A stretch of DNA of 64,000 nucleotides from Parietaria judaica (taxonomy: Eukaryota; Streptophyta; Magnoliopsida; Rosales; Urticaceae): positions 17,374,606 to 17,438,605 of the forward strand of contig OX940865.1 of assembly GCA_954871525.1 (NCBI GenBank), given 5' to 3'. Position 1 is the stretch's first letter, and every line of letters starts with the position of its first letter. Of the stretch, positions 45,623 to 55,590 are shown one piece after another. Under the pieces are notes generated by a model, which made no database searches, had not been told where the DNA came from, and saw nothing but the letters and a program-made list of their open reading frames with translations. The position numbers and the translations under genes are program-made.

Positions 45623-48600
45623 TTAGGGACCCTTGCTATTATATACGTAGGATCTTGTGATATGCAAGAAGCTAACAAACCCTAGAGCGCTCATTCCAGC
45701 AAGAACCCAATAGAAGCAATCAAGACGAGCTTTGTTTAGATTGTTCGAAAACCAGCTGTCCCGGCCATCTCCGCCGGTCATTTGCTTAATGATCAGCACC
45801 AGAAAGCTGTTTAGGAAGCTCCCCACGCCCAGTACGCTGAGGAAAAGCGCGATTCCGATGCTCCTCAGCTCTTTCGGGACTTGATCGTAGAAGAACTCTT
45901 GCATCCCGACAATGGCGAACGCGTTGGCTACGCCGAACAAGATCATTTGCGGTGCCATCCACCAGACGCTCATTGGAAGAATCGCGTCAGGCTTGTTGAC
46001 CAGGCCGTGCTCTTTGGCGATTCGGATCCGCTTGATCTCTACGAGGGCGCCCGTTGCCAGAACGATCACTGATATGAAAAGGCCAGATCCTATTCTCTGC
46101 AGCATTGTGATCCCGGACGGTGTCCCGGTCAAATATCGAGCAGTCGGGACCAAAATGCGATCATAAACGGGAAGAGAAACGAGGACGGTAACATTGGCGA
46201 TGGAGTAAAATGACGCTGCTGGTATTTTGAACCCGGAGAAGATTATTCTATCCATTGTAGCGGATTGCTTTGTGAAGAAAGTTGTGGGCAGAGCAAAATA
46301 AATTCCGAAGACCAAACACGATCCCCAGATCGGGAGAAGTCGAAGAACCGCCTTCGCCTCTTCAACTTCGGCGACGCTGCAAAACCAGCCTTCTTCTGCA
46401 TCTTTTGGTGCTTTTAAGGCTTTATTGAGGAATCTGAAATTGATTGAAAATATGAGTCCAAAAGATACAAATATACCACCTGCAGCATCTAAAAATATTA
46501 AATTTATTATTTGTTTATTTCATTATTAAATAAAGAGATAATAGCATAAAAAATACCTAAGTTTATGCGAAATTAGAAGTCCTGTACCCAATTTCCTTGT
46601 ACAGGCCGTAGTACCTAACTTAAGTAAAAGTGTTCTTTTACTATTATATTGTTCACTCATTTTATATTGTTCTTTTTTTATGCTATTAACAATATTAAAT
46701 GAGAATCTAATGACATGTCATTATAAACTAATTAACATTTAACGGGAAAAACAGACTTAGAATGACAACGCTTTTACTCAACGTGGATAGTTCCGCCTTC
46801 ACTAGTAAAACTTGGGTACATAATCGTTAGTTTTCCTAAAATTAAGTATATTTGCTGCTAATTGACTAAGTTAACGTTTTAGATAGCCTCCGATTCGAGT
46901 AAGAATGAGAATTAACTAACATATTTATCACATTATCCTCTTCATCGTGAAATAAGAACTCGAGGGTCTGTGTCGCTAAGAAAAACATACGGGTTTTATA
47001 ACTTGAAGATATTGCCGCTAATATCTCTATCATATACTTATATGAATAATTTGACTCAATAAAGACGTACTTGTTTTATCTAGATTTAATAATTAACCGG
47101 TAGTATTTACACTTAATCTGAACATAAAGTTGTGTAACTTACTTAAATTGATGGGAGCATTGGTGCAATAAAATTCTATCATGAGATTCCGTGTCAGCTG
47201 CCACAGACGATGGATTTACTCGCCGATTCTTGAATGCTGCAACAAACACTCTGTTTATTCTCGTAAGCGGACTTCTCTCATTCCGAGTAACACTATACCT
47301 ATACGTTTTAGTACCGAGTAAGAAAATGAAAAACCCGATAACCATTGTGGAGCATAGAATTCCGAACCCAAGACCCCAACTGAAGTTTTCTTGAATGTAG
47401 CTTACAACTAAGTAAGCCATCAAAATACTAAAGCTCACTCCGAAATACGACCAATTGAAGAACGAGCTCTTAGCTTTTGCTTCGTCTTGGTCGGCGTCGT
47501 CGAACTGATCTGCGCTGAAAGCCGTCACACATGGCTTGTGACCACTTTGTGCCACCGCCACTAAATATAGGGAGAAGAACAACAGCATGAGTTGGAAGAG
47601 CGTAGGAGGGCAAGAGGTTGTGTGATTTCCTTGGCAATCAGAACCACGTAAATAAGGCATATTAACTGATAAAGTTAATAAACCTAGTCCCTGATAATAT
47701 GCAAACAAAGTCAAAATTATTATGTGGAGTAAGTAATTTATTGAGTAATAATTTAATAATATTGGTCAGAGTCGAGATCTAAAAAAATATTATTTAATTA
47801 AAATTATTAATTTATCGAGTACAAAATTGTGCCTCCGTCTATCAACTTAATGAAATGACAAAATTGAGTGGCGGACAGTATTTTTATTTTGACCATTACT
47901 TGTTCAAATTTGGACTCTAATTTTGAAGTCAAAACATAGATCTACGAACCACTTTAATATTTTGAATATATCATATTCACGTATTGAAAGTGAATTTTCG
48001 ATTTTGGTTCAACACATTTCATCGTGAAGAGTTTGTGTATCAAATCTCATTTCAACATAATTTGTATGAATACTCTCAAATTTGATTCAACTGACCAACT
48101 TGTACAAACGTTAAATTTAATATATTCTTATATGAAAATTTACAAAATTAGATGACTACTAGTAGTCATATTTCAAATTATTATTAAAAGATTTTTCACT
48201 TGAAAAAATAAAATATTTTTTACTTGATCCCAATGGTCTGTATTTTTATTTAGCTAATTTAGTAACTTTCTATGTAGTTAGCTTATTAAACTAGGAATAT
48301 AAAAATGGAGTTATGATATCATATGAATATATAGTATATTTTTTAAGGTAGTGTTTTGACATATATAATAACTGACTTGCTTATCAATTTTACATATATA
48401 TTATATGGTACATGTTATAGAATAACTTTTATTTACAATATATATATATATATATAAATATATACACATACATACCAAAATGTTGAGTACAGAAGACGCG
48501 ACGATGGTACGGTACCAGCCAAGGAAAGAGTCAGCGACAAAGCCGCCCAGAAGAGGCAGCATTGTGGATGCACCGTACCATACATTGACATTCACTACTG

Positions 48601-50164
48601 CCTCCGCCATTGGCTGCCCCAATGTTCCGGTAAGATACATTATCAAATTAGCGGCAACCCCATAGAATGCGAATCTCTCAGCAATTACCGCACCTTGCCA
48701 ATTTCACACTCACAAACCATTAGGTAGAGCGAAAATTAAAATAAATGGTTAATTGCGGCAATAATGCACAACCTTTGGTCAAGAGGGGTTTTAGGTCCCC
48801 AACCTTTCAAAGTGTGAGCAAAAATACAAAGCGTTTGTTAAATGTAAAATCCGTTGGCCCTTCCGTTCGGGATGTTAACTTCTGCTGATGTGGCATCGTT
48901 AAACTGGCAAATGGATTGCCAATTTGTATTATTAATTACATGACCTAATTAATAAGAATAAATTTAAATATTTTAATTATGATTCAAAAAATAAATGAAA
49001 ATTTTAAATTAACGAGCAATACTTATTTAACGCGTAGTTCTTATTTTTGAACTCGTGCTTCAATATTATTCACATTTGTTACTATGTCATTTTTTAAATT
49101 ACACTTGTTTTTAATAATCATTCGTTTTTTCAAAATTCTAGTCGTTTCTAATAAACTGTCATTATGTAATCTTTGCAAATTTTGTCGTGTTTAATAATCC
49201 TTCGCTTTTCAAAAAATTTACTCATGTTTGACGAAGAGCCTGTTAGATTTTTAGGGGGAGTAAAATTATTTATTTAATTTAAAGTATTAATTTATTTAAT
49301 ATAATTAAATATATGATTTAATTTATTCTTATTAATTAAATTATACAATTAATATTACAAGTTGGCAGTCCATTTGTCAGTTTAACGATGCCACATCAGC
49401 ATAATTTAACATCCCTAACGGAAGGACCAAAGGATTTTACATTTAACAAAGGTTGTGTATTTTTGCCCACACTTTGAAAGGTTGGGGACCTAAAACCCTT
49501 CTTGATCAAAGGTTGTGCATTATTGCCGCAATTAACCCTAAAATAAATAACATATTGTAGAGTTATGCTTGAAGTTAGACAAGTTAGGTAGTGACCTAAG
49601 AGGCGAAAAGTACTATATATTCTAGGATTAATTATGGCGAAAATATTTAAAATTTGGTCAAAGAACCACTCGTTTACCCAAAGTCTAAAAGTGGTGACAA
49701 AAATACTTAAAGTCGTATTTAAGGGGTTGAGCACACTATTCTCGTAACACAGTTAACTTACCCGTTAACTCTGACCACGTGGACAAACGTGGCTTGCTGA
49801 AATAGCAATTTTTTTTGCCACGAGGCAAAAAATTACTATTTAATCTGTATATATTCTCATAACTTGCATATACGAGTCTCGTATATATATGCTTGAATCC
49901 AAAACTTGCATCGTAAGATTTGTTAATAACATAATTTTTAAATGGTTGGGTATTATAATTGATATAAATGGTAGAAACTACGTACTATTATAAAAAATGA
50001 TACACATCCGTCTTTCTAAAAAATTATAGTACTGTACCGAGGATGTAACCGGCCGATTTCCATCGGCCAGAGCTACGTCGCGACGCTTTCTGGCCCTTGT
50101 AATCGATAGCACCGTCGACAATCGGGTTTTCGATTCTGGGAGTTTCAACATCCAAATCGGCCAT
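45623..50164 (-). CDS. NPF5-type nitrate/peptide transporter family protein, copy 1 (567 aa)
   Basis: Four minus-strand exons: 50164-50038, 48693-48476, 47690-47143 and 46433-45623. They are in frame with GT-AG borders and give 567 residues, the usual NPF length with 12 membrane helices. Family marks: MADLDVETPR...DGAIDYKGQKASRR, NVNVWYGASTMLPLLGGFVA, DSFLGWYRTI, SGHKPCVTAFSADQFDDAD, KAKSSFFNWSYFGV, FLLGTKTYRYSV, PTTFFTKQSATMDRI, YDRILVPTARYLTG, EFFYDQVPKELRSIG and ARLDCFYWVLAG. The closest group from memory is Arabidopsis NPF5.10-5.16, which includes tonoplast nitrate exporters. Odd: the TM1 ExxE[K/R] motif reads VIAER, so the first Glu is lost. Intron 1 holds two MITE sequences. It is the tandem partner of 55591-58746. 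Confidence 0.95.
48747..49538. mobile_element. Foldback MULE-type MITE in intron 1 of NPF copy 1
   Basis: The 792-bp element starts GGTTAATTGCGGCAATAATG, ends ATTATTGCCGCAATTAACCC, and is flanked by a perfect 10-bp duplication TAAAATAAAT (48737-48746 and 49539-49548). The arms are complementary for about 200 bp (GGGGACCTAAAACC, CACACTTTGAAAGGTTGGGG, GTTAAACTGGCAAATGG / CCATTTGTCAGTTTAAC). The middle is AT-rich. The tandem gene copy lacks it, so it inserted after the NPF duplication or was lost there. Confidence 0.9.
49623..49840. mobile_element. Half copy of the 41419-type foldback MITE
   Basis: GGATTAATTATGGCGAAAAT, AAAATTTGGTCAAAGAACC, CCCAAAGTCTAAAAGTGGTG and CGTTAACTCTGACCACGTGG match the left arm of 41419-41954 in order. 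The right arm is missing. It lies in intron 1 of NPF copy 1. Confidence 0.7.
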
Positions 50165-51633
50165 TGATCGAATACACAGTTTGACAGAGCCGGCTCGAAC
50201 ACTAATAAATAATATGTGTGGAGTGTCCATTTTAATAAATAATATGAAGTATATAAGGGTATGTATATTTGACTTCAGACACATTAAATCTTTAGTTCGG
50301 CTTGTGCTATGCTGCAATATTTTTTTGTATATGCACCGTACTAAATCTCCTATATTTGATTTTGAATGATCTAAGCAGAATATATTAATAATCTCAAATT
50401 GTTATTAATTAATAAAAAAACAGATTATCAATTTTTTTAAAAAAAATTTATCAGATATACCGATTATAAATTGAGATTTTCAGTTCATCCCAAATAAAAT
50501 ATTTGAACACTCAACAAGACCGAACATACTTTATATTAGAAAACCAAACACGTATTCATGGACACCATGTGAACATTAAACTTTTTTTTTTTTATCTCAA
50601 AACTAAATATTTTTTTGTCAACATACTCATGAACACCATAAACGTCAAACTTTTGAATATAAAACACATATTCATACGAATACTACTCACATAAACATCA
50701 AATAAACACAAAAACATCAAAATCATAGAGAAAAAGTTTGAAAATATTTACCTAAAATTTGCGCCCGAACGAAAAAGCGTTGATTTGAAGGCTTATACGA
50801 TAGAATTTAGCTAGAAAAATAAAAGCCTCGTAGCATAGCAACGAGTCTTGCTCGCCCGTTTTCACCCAATAGAAAGAGAGCAGATCGGAAGAGAGGGACT
50901 TGAGAGAGAATCTTTGTGAGAAATGAACACTCTGATTGCATTAAATGGAAGAGATTAATGAAGAGATTACAATGAATACATTGTTAATGACAAATACGTA
51001 GTTACAGCTCATTCTAGCTCTCTTAAACAACTGAGTGTGTAATTGGAACGTAACAGTTGTCCAAATTGGAACATTTAGCCGTTCCATTATTCCATAGCCG
51101 AAGAACCTTCGCGAACATAGTGATTAGTGAACATCGAGTTTGGTCGAGTTCGTTGTGCTTGGTGCGAGAGTGGAGCACAAGATTGGAAGGTAAATATTAT
51201 TCCGTGGATACTGATAGAGGATTGAATCTTTTTGAGTGAAGCACGACGCCGTGTTCCATTAAAAAACACAAAGATTAAAAAAAAAAAGCACAAACACGCC
51301 ACAACATGTTTTTTTTTTCTTTTCCGAATTCCGTACATGATCCACTGTATTTTATTAGTTTTTCATTGATTTTTCTGCAATCAATTAACTCAACAATTTC
51401 AGAAAATTCCCAAAAAAAATCTATGAATATGCCCGTAAAATTGAATCCTAAAGCGGTTTCTGGTTTCGGGCTCTCCCGCCTTCAATTAAACACGGTTTTA
51501 TTCTATATGTATGTTACATAGAAAAGACCAATAAATACAAAAAGGCCAAGTCAATTAGTCCACTCAACTTCTTCAACATTATATGTAACGACGAGCCGTA
51601 TCACTATTTTATTAGTAACTTCCGTTTCAAAAC
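50165..51633. other. NPF copy 1 upstream region and spacer to the WD40 pseudogene
   Basis: No gene seen. The part 51240-51633 (GTGTTCCATTAAAAAACAC, the TTTTTTTTTCTTTTCCGAAT region, CTATATGTATGTTACATAGA) matches 61780-62117 beside the second WD40 copy, so it belongs to the duplicated block. Confidence 0.5.
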
Positions 51634-52639
51634 CTAGACCTTCAAGAGCTGCAACTTATTCGAGAATTATAGCGATCCGCTGCTCCAACTCCGCCGAAGA
51701 CCACCGGACCTGGTTGATCTCAGCCGTTGATCCGTACCATGTTTCCGGCTCCACGTCACCTCCTCCGCTGGAAGAGCTCGCCACGTCCCATATCAGAGCC
51801 CTGCAGTCGTCTCCGACAGAACACAACCGTCGTCCGATCGCCGGCGTCCACGATATGGCGTTGACGCTGCCTTTGTGCTTGCAAAGCTCAGGGTCGTTGG
51901 AAACCTAATGTCCAAAATTACCACTTTTTGGCTGTCCATTCCGACCGTTGCAATAAACCTAGTTTTAAGAATACAATTAATACGCAATTAGGAAAATCAA
52001 GAAATTTTGATCTTAAATGGTTGAGATTAAAGTACCTAAAGTTTTTCAAAATAGCGTGTGGGACATATTCTCAAACCTTCAATTGTGTTGAATAAATACT
52101 CAAAAATGTGAAAGTTGTGTTTCCGTAAATTATATGCCAATCAATCATACGTAAATTGTGAAAGTTGTATGTTGCAATCCCACGTGGCCACTTTCCGCGC
52201 GTCCACGTGGGACCAGTCAAAGGACGTTATCGCAGCGTTGAACTCGCTCCCCTTGTTGCCGTTAAGCAGCGACCGGAGCTCCACGCGCTCATTACCAACG
52301 TCGATCTCCCAGAGGCAGAGGAAATCGCCGGACGTGGCGATGAGGTGAGCTCCGGAGGCGGCAACGGAGTGAGAAAACATTACGTTAGTGGCGGCATGAG
52401 GATGATCGAAGCAGAGGCGGATGTCGGAGGAGAAAAATCACAGGTGTCGGGATTTAATTGGACGATCTCGATTGTTGGCGGGGTCTTCAAGGTAGCTTCC
52501 GATGGCGAGGCTGTTCGGCTTCCCTTGGCGGACCGACCATGCGACGGAGAAGATCGGCCACTGAGCCACGTAGGTGTGGACGCCTTGTCGGCTCTCCGCA
52601 TCCGTATGCATGGTTGGTGCACCTGGAAGGCTTGATTGG
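51634..52639 (-). pseudogene. LWD/TTG1-type WD40 gene, copy 1, decayed
   Basis: Minus strand: N-terminal pieces HTYVAQWPIFSVAWSVRQGK, LAIGSYLED, IVQLNPDTCDFS and FDHPHAATNVMFSHSV fall in different frames (at least two shifts between about 52520 and 52390). Then [20 protein letters not shown] and [20 protein letters not shown] read cleanly to VRKVAT-equivalent ARKVAT (about 52187). There the sequence jumps into what is intron in copy 2, so about 300 nt of coding plus much of the intron is deleted. The last exon (from about 51960) reads [20 protein letters not shown], then shifts because seven bases present in copy 2 (near 51893) are missing, with another small deletion near 51675. The C-terminal LLKV-stop is still there. 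It cannot make the protein. Confidence 0.88.
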
Positions 52640-52680
52640 CAGGGGCGGACCCAGGATTTTAAGCTAGGGGTGACAAACTA
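52640..52680. mobile_element. hAT-like terminus abutting the WD40 pseudogene
   Basis: CAGGGGCGGACCCAGGATTT is the kind of terminus used by a widespread plant hAT element and resembles the end at 25169. It begins exactly where similarity to the WD40 gene stops. No matching right end was found before 53143. Confidence 0.4.
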
Positions 52681-53142
52681 CAAATAAAATAAAAAAATGT
52701 ATTATAATACTTTTATAAGATAGTAAACGAATTTTTTATTAAGATTCTTAATTTTAATACATATACAATAAATATGTGAAAAATTGACATGATTCATACA
52801 TATACAACATTTAAACATCAAAACGCTCAAGATCTACTAAAAAAACCCTAAAAGTACATTTAAATTTTGAAATTAAAAGAAGTTGGAACTTCTGCCGCAA
52901 AGAAGAAAATTTTGTACCAGGGTTGACTTATCGTTTCTGACCGAAAAGTAGCTTACTTTTCGAGAAAATACACTTGATAAGTTTGAGAGATAAGTGACTG
53001 GCTTTTCGAATCGAAAAATCGCGATAAGTATGAAAGGAAATGATTAGAGGAGATAAGTTATCGAGAAGTGGTTTTCAGCGATTAGTCGCTCGATTATCGC
53101 GAAAATCGAATCATTGGTAATAATAATAGATATTGCATGGGA

Positions 53143-53750
53143 TAGCCAAATTGAAATGTTTGATTAGCCAAATAGCCAACCTTTCTTTTTTCTTTGCAAA
53201 ATAGCCAAATGGTTATTTAATATCATATTTTATATCTATAATACCATTTTAACATAGCTAGTGTATTAACGTGGTTAATTTGTTTACAAATAAATTAATT
53301 TAAAAAAAATGTTAAAATTTTAATCACGATTTTTTATTTTTAAACAAATTAACTTCGTTAATAAGTTTATTAACGTGTATTAATGGAGTTAATTTGTTAA
53401 AAATAAAAAATCGTGATTAAAATTTTAACAAAAAAAAAATTATTTTTTTAAAAAAAATAATAATTTATTTTTAAACAAATTAACTTCGTAATACGTTTAT
53501 TAACGTGTATTAACGGAGTTAATTTGTTGAAAAATAAAAAAACGTTATTAAAATTTTAACAAAAAATTTAATATTTTTTTTCTAAAAAAAATAATTATTT
53601 TTTCAACAAATTAACTACGTTAATACACGTTAATACAAGGGTAATCCGGTCTTTCGTGATTTATTAACGTGATTAATTGACTATTTGGCAACATTAATTA
53701 AAACATTGTCTATTTGTCTTATTAGAGTTTGAAGTTTGGCTATTTGGCTA
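53143..53750. mobile_element. AT-rich MITE with repeated palindromes
   Basis: The left end TAGCCAAATTGAAATG...TTAGCCAAATAGCCAA and right end TTTGGCTATTTGGCTA are inverted. Inside, a palindromic unit of about 110 bp (AACAAATTAACT...GTTAATA...TATTAACGTGTATTAACGGAGTTAATTTGTT) is repeated about three times from 53276 to 53630. The flanking GGGA on each side may be a short duplication. Confidence 0.6.
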
Positions 53751-54110
53751 GGGAAACTTGAGAAAATTGCTAAAAAAACACCATAATTGAACTATTGAAC
53801 ACATTTAAAAAAATCAATGTTTCTAAACTTTGCCTAATTTCAGACGATTTTACCCCTGATTAACATTGGGGAGGTTGTACAATTAACATTCTTGGGACAG
53901 TTTCTTATGATCCTTGGGAACAGTAATTTAAACTTAGGGGACAATTTTTGGTAGTTTAGGGACACTTTTTGGTAAATTTAGGGGACAATTTTTGGTAATT
54001 TAGGGACAGTTTTTGAAATTGTCCCATCTTGGGACAATTTCTTCAGAATCTGGGGACAGTAATTTAGATTTGGGGGACAATTTTTGATAATTAGGGACAA
54101 TTTAGGAGTT
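53751..54110. repeat. MITE end plus degenerate GGGACAATTTTTGG repeats
   Basis: 53751-53790 (GGGAAACTTGAGAAAATTGC then TAAAAAAACA) matches the end of the MITE at 63015. From 53880 to 54110 a unit like TTAGGGGACAATTTTTGGTA / TTTAGGGACAGTTTTTG recurs about seven times with changes. This lies directly left of the TOP2 inverted repeat. Confidence 0.65.
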
Positions 54111-54118
54111 AATTAATT

Positions 54119-54744
54119 AGGCCCTCTTGTTTCGCAGCCAATAATCTCTCTTCCTTCATATGAATAAGCATGTCTACACTGATATGATCACTGTGTTAAG
54201 TGAAACCCTGCATCCAAATGATATTCAAACATCCATAAGATCGCTAGTTCACTACGAAAAAAAATGCCATTAATACATAGTTTTAGGGTTTGAGCAATGT
54301 ACCTCAGTGAAAGGATCCTTGGCTTTATCATTTTCAATAGTGATCGATTCAAGAAACTCTTTATAATCTTGTGTCCACCTGCGCACCGGAAGCTCAGTGA
54401 CCCTTATGGTGGTCAGTGACGTTAGTGGAATAGTAGAGGAAATCAACGAAACCACCATAAGGGTCACTGAGCTTCCGCTGCGCAGGTGGACACATGATTA
54501 TAAAGAGTTTCTTGAATCGATCACTATTGAAAATGATAAAGCCAAGGATCCTTTCATTGAGGTACATTGCTCAAACCCTAAAACTATGTATTAATGGCAT
54601 TTTTTTCGTAGTGAACTAGCTATCTTATGGATGTTTGAATATCATTTGGATGCAGGGTTTCACTCAACACAGTGATCATATCAGTGTAGACATGCTTATT
54701 CATATGACGGAAGAGAGATTATTGGCTGCGAAACAAGAGGGCCT
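54119..54744. repeat. Inverted duplication of a topoisomerase II gene fragment (about 294-bp arms, 37-bp loop)
   Basis: The left arm 54119-54413 is the reverse complement of the right arm 54451-54744. By eye they differ at about six bases and one single-base indel, roughly 98% identity. The right arm on the plus strand reads a TOP2 exon, DVSGIVEEINETTIRVTELP then RRWTHDYKEFLESITIEND and KAKDPFIE, with a GT donor (54559-54562). An intron ending TTTGGATGCAG follows, and then a second exon, GFTQHSDHISVDMLIHMTEE followed by RLLAAKQEGL. ELPxRRWTxDYKEFLES is a eukaryotic DNA topoisomerase II signature (A-subunit region). Because intron sequence is kept, it was copied from genomic DNA, not from mRNA. 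The loop holds 37 bases of the same exon present in only one orientation. It encodes no complete protein; an RNA read through it would form a long hairpin. Confidence 0.9.
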
Positions 54745-54869
54745 GATAAGAATAATCTTTATCTTTTTATTTAATGTCATTTCATAGTTATTTATATTAT
54801 ATTTTATTTATAGTGATTTTATAATTTTTTATATTGAATTATTAATTTATATATCACTTAGGACCTATA

Positions 54870-55337
54870 TACTTAGTAAAAAAATTATTATCTTATAAAT
54901 TTAGCGAATTATTAATTTAGCTAGTTAGGCCCGAGTCGGGACCGGACAAAAATATTATTTAATCGCGACTATTAATTTATCGAGTATTAATTTATAGAGG
55001 TTCTACTGTATGCTGTTATTGAAGTTTTGGGTTGTGATGTTTATGGGAAACGTCTTACATTAAGTAAGCTCGGACCTAAATTTGACAAGTGACTACTATT
55101 GTAAGATATTCTAAGAAAAAAAAAAGCGATATTAATTCTACACTTTTAGAGAGTGCAATGTGTTTGTCCTTGGATAATTCTCAAACAAAACTTATATACT
55201 TACTATAAAATCATTATCTTATAAATTTAGCGAATTATTAATTTAGTTAGTTAGGCCCGAGTCAGGACCGGACAAAAATATTACTTAATCGCGAATATTA
55301 ATTTATCGAGTATTAGCTTATAGAGGTTCTAATGTAT
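54870..55337. repeat. Two direct copies of an Emigrant-like (pogo MITE) end
   Basis: A segment of about 143 bp occurs at 54870-55010 and 55192-55337: TCTTATAAATTTAGCGAATT, TAGTTAGGCCCGAGTC, GACCGGACAAAAATATTA, then ATTAATTTATCGAGTATTA and TATAGAGGTTCTA. In the first copy the end reads TAGAGGTTCTACTG-TA, the complement of the CAGTARAACCTCTATAAATTAATA terminus of Emigrant-type Tc1/mariner MITEs. Opposite ends are missing. Confidence 0.7.
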
Positions 55338-55590
55338 ATTGTATAAATTACCTAATAAATTATCGTCATTAAAAATCTTAATAATTATGATGTTTTTCTC
55401 TATATATATTGAACAAAAAAGTTAACGTTGTTTAATTAGTTTTATTAAATTTATAAACAAAATTTTGCGCTGAATCCACTAGTTAGTGTAAAAACTGAAT
55501 TTTAAACAGCAAAATAATGTTGCAAAAGCTTACCATATATAACACCCTCTTACTATTGAGTAAAACAAAAAGAAGTCAATATATAATGTC

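Noticed and set aside
46540..46870. Possible MITE in intron 3 of NPF copy 1 (GATAATAGCATAAAAAATACC ... TATTTGCTGCTAATT)
   Set aside because: The ends are only weakly inverted and no target duplication was found.
51087..51338. Minus-strand frame MYGIRKRKKKHV...
   Set aside because: Low-complexity, no homology, and the equivalent block beside WD40 copy 2 does not keep it.
54270..54594. Two 65-residue frames treated as small proteins
   Set aside because: They are the two arms of the inverted TOP2 fragment read through an intron; not independent genes.
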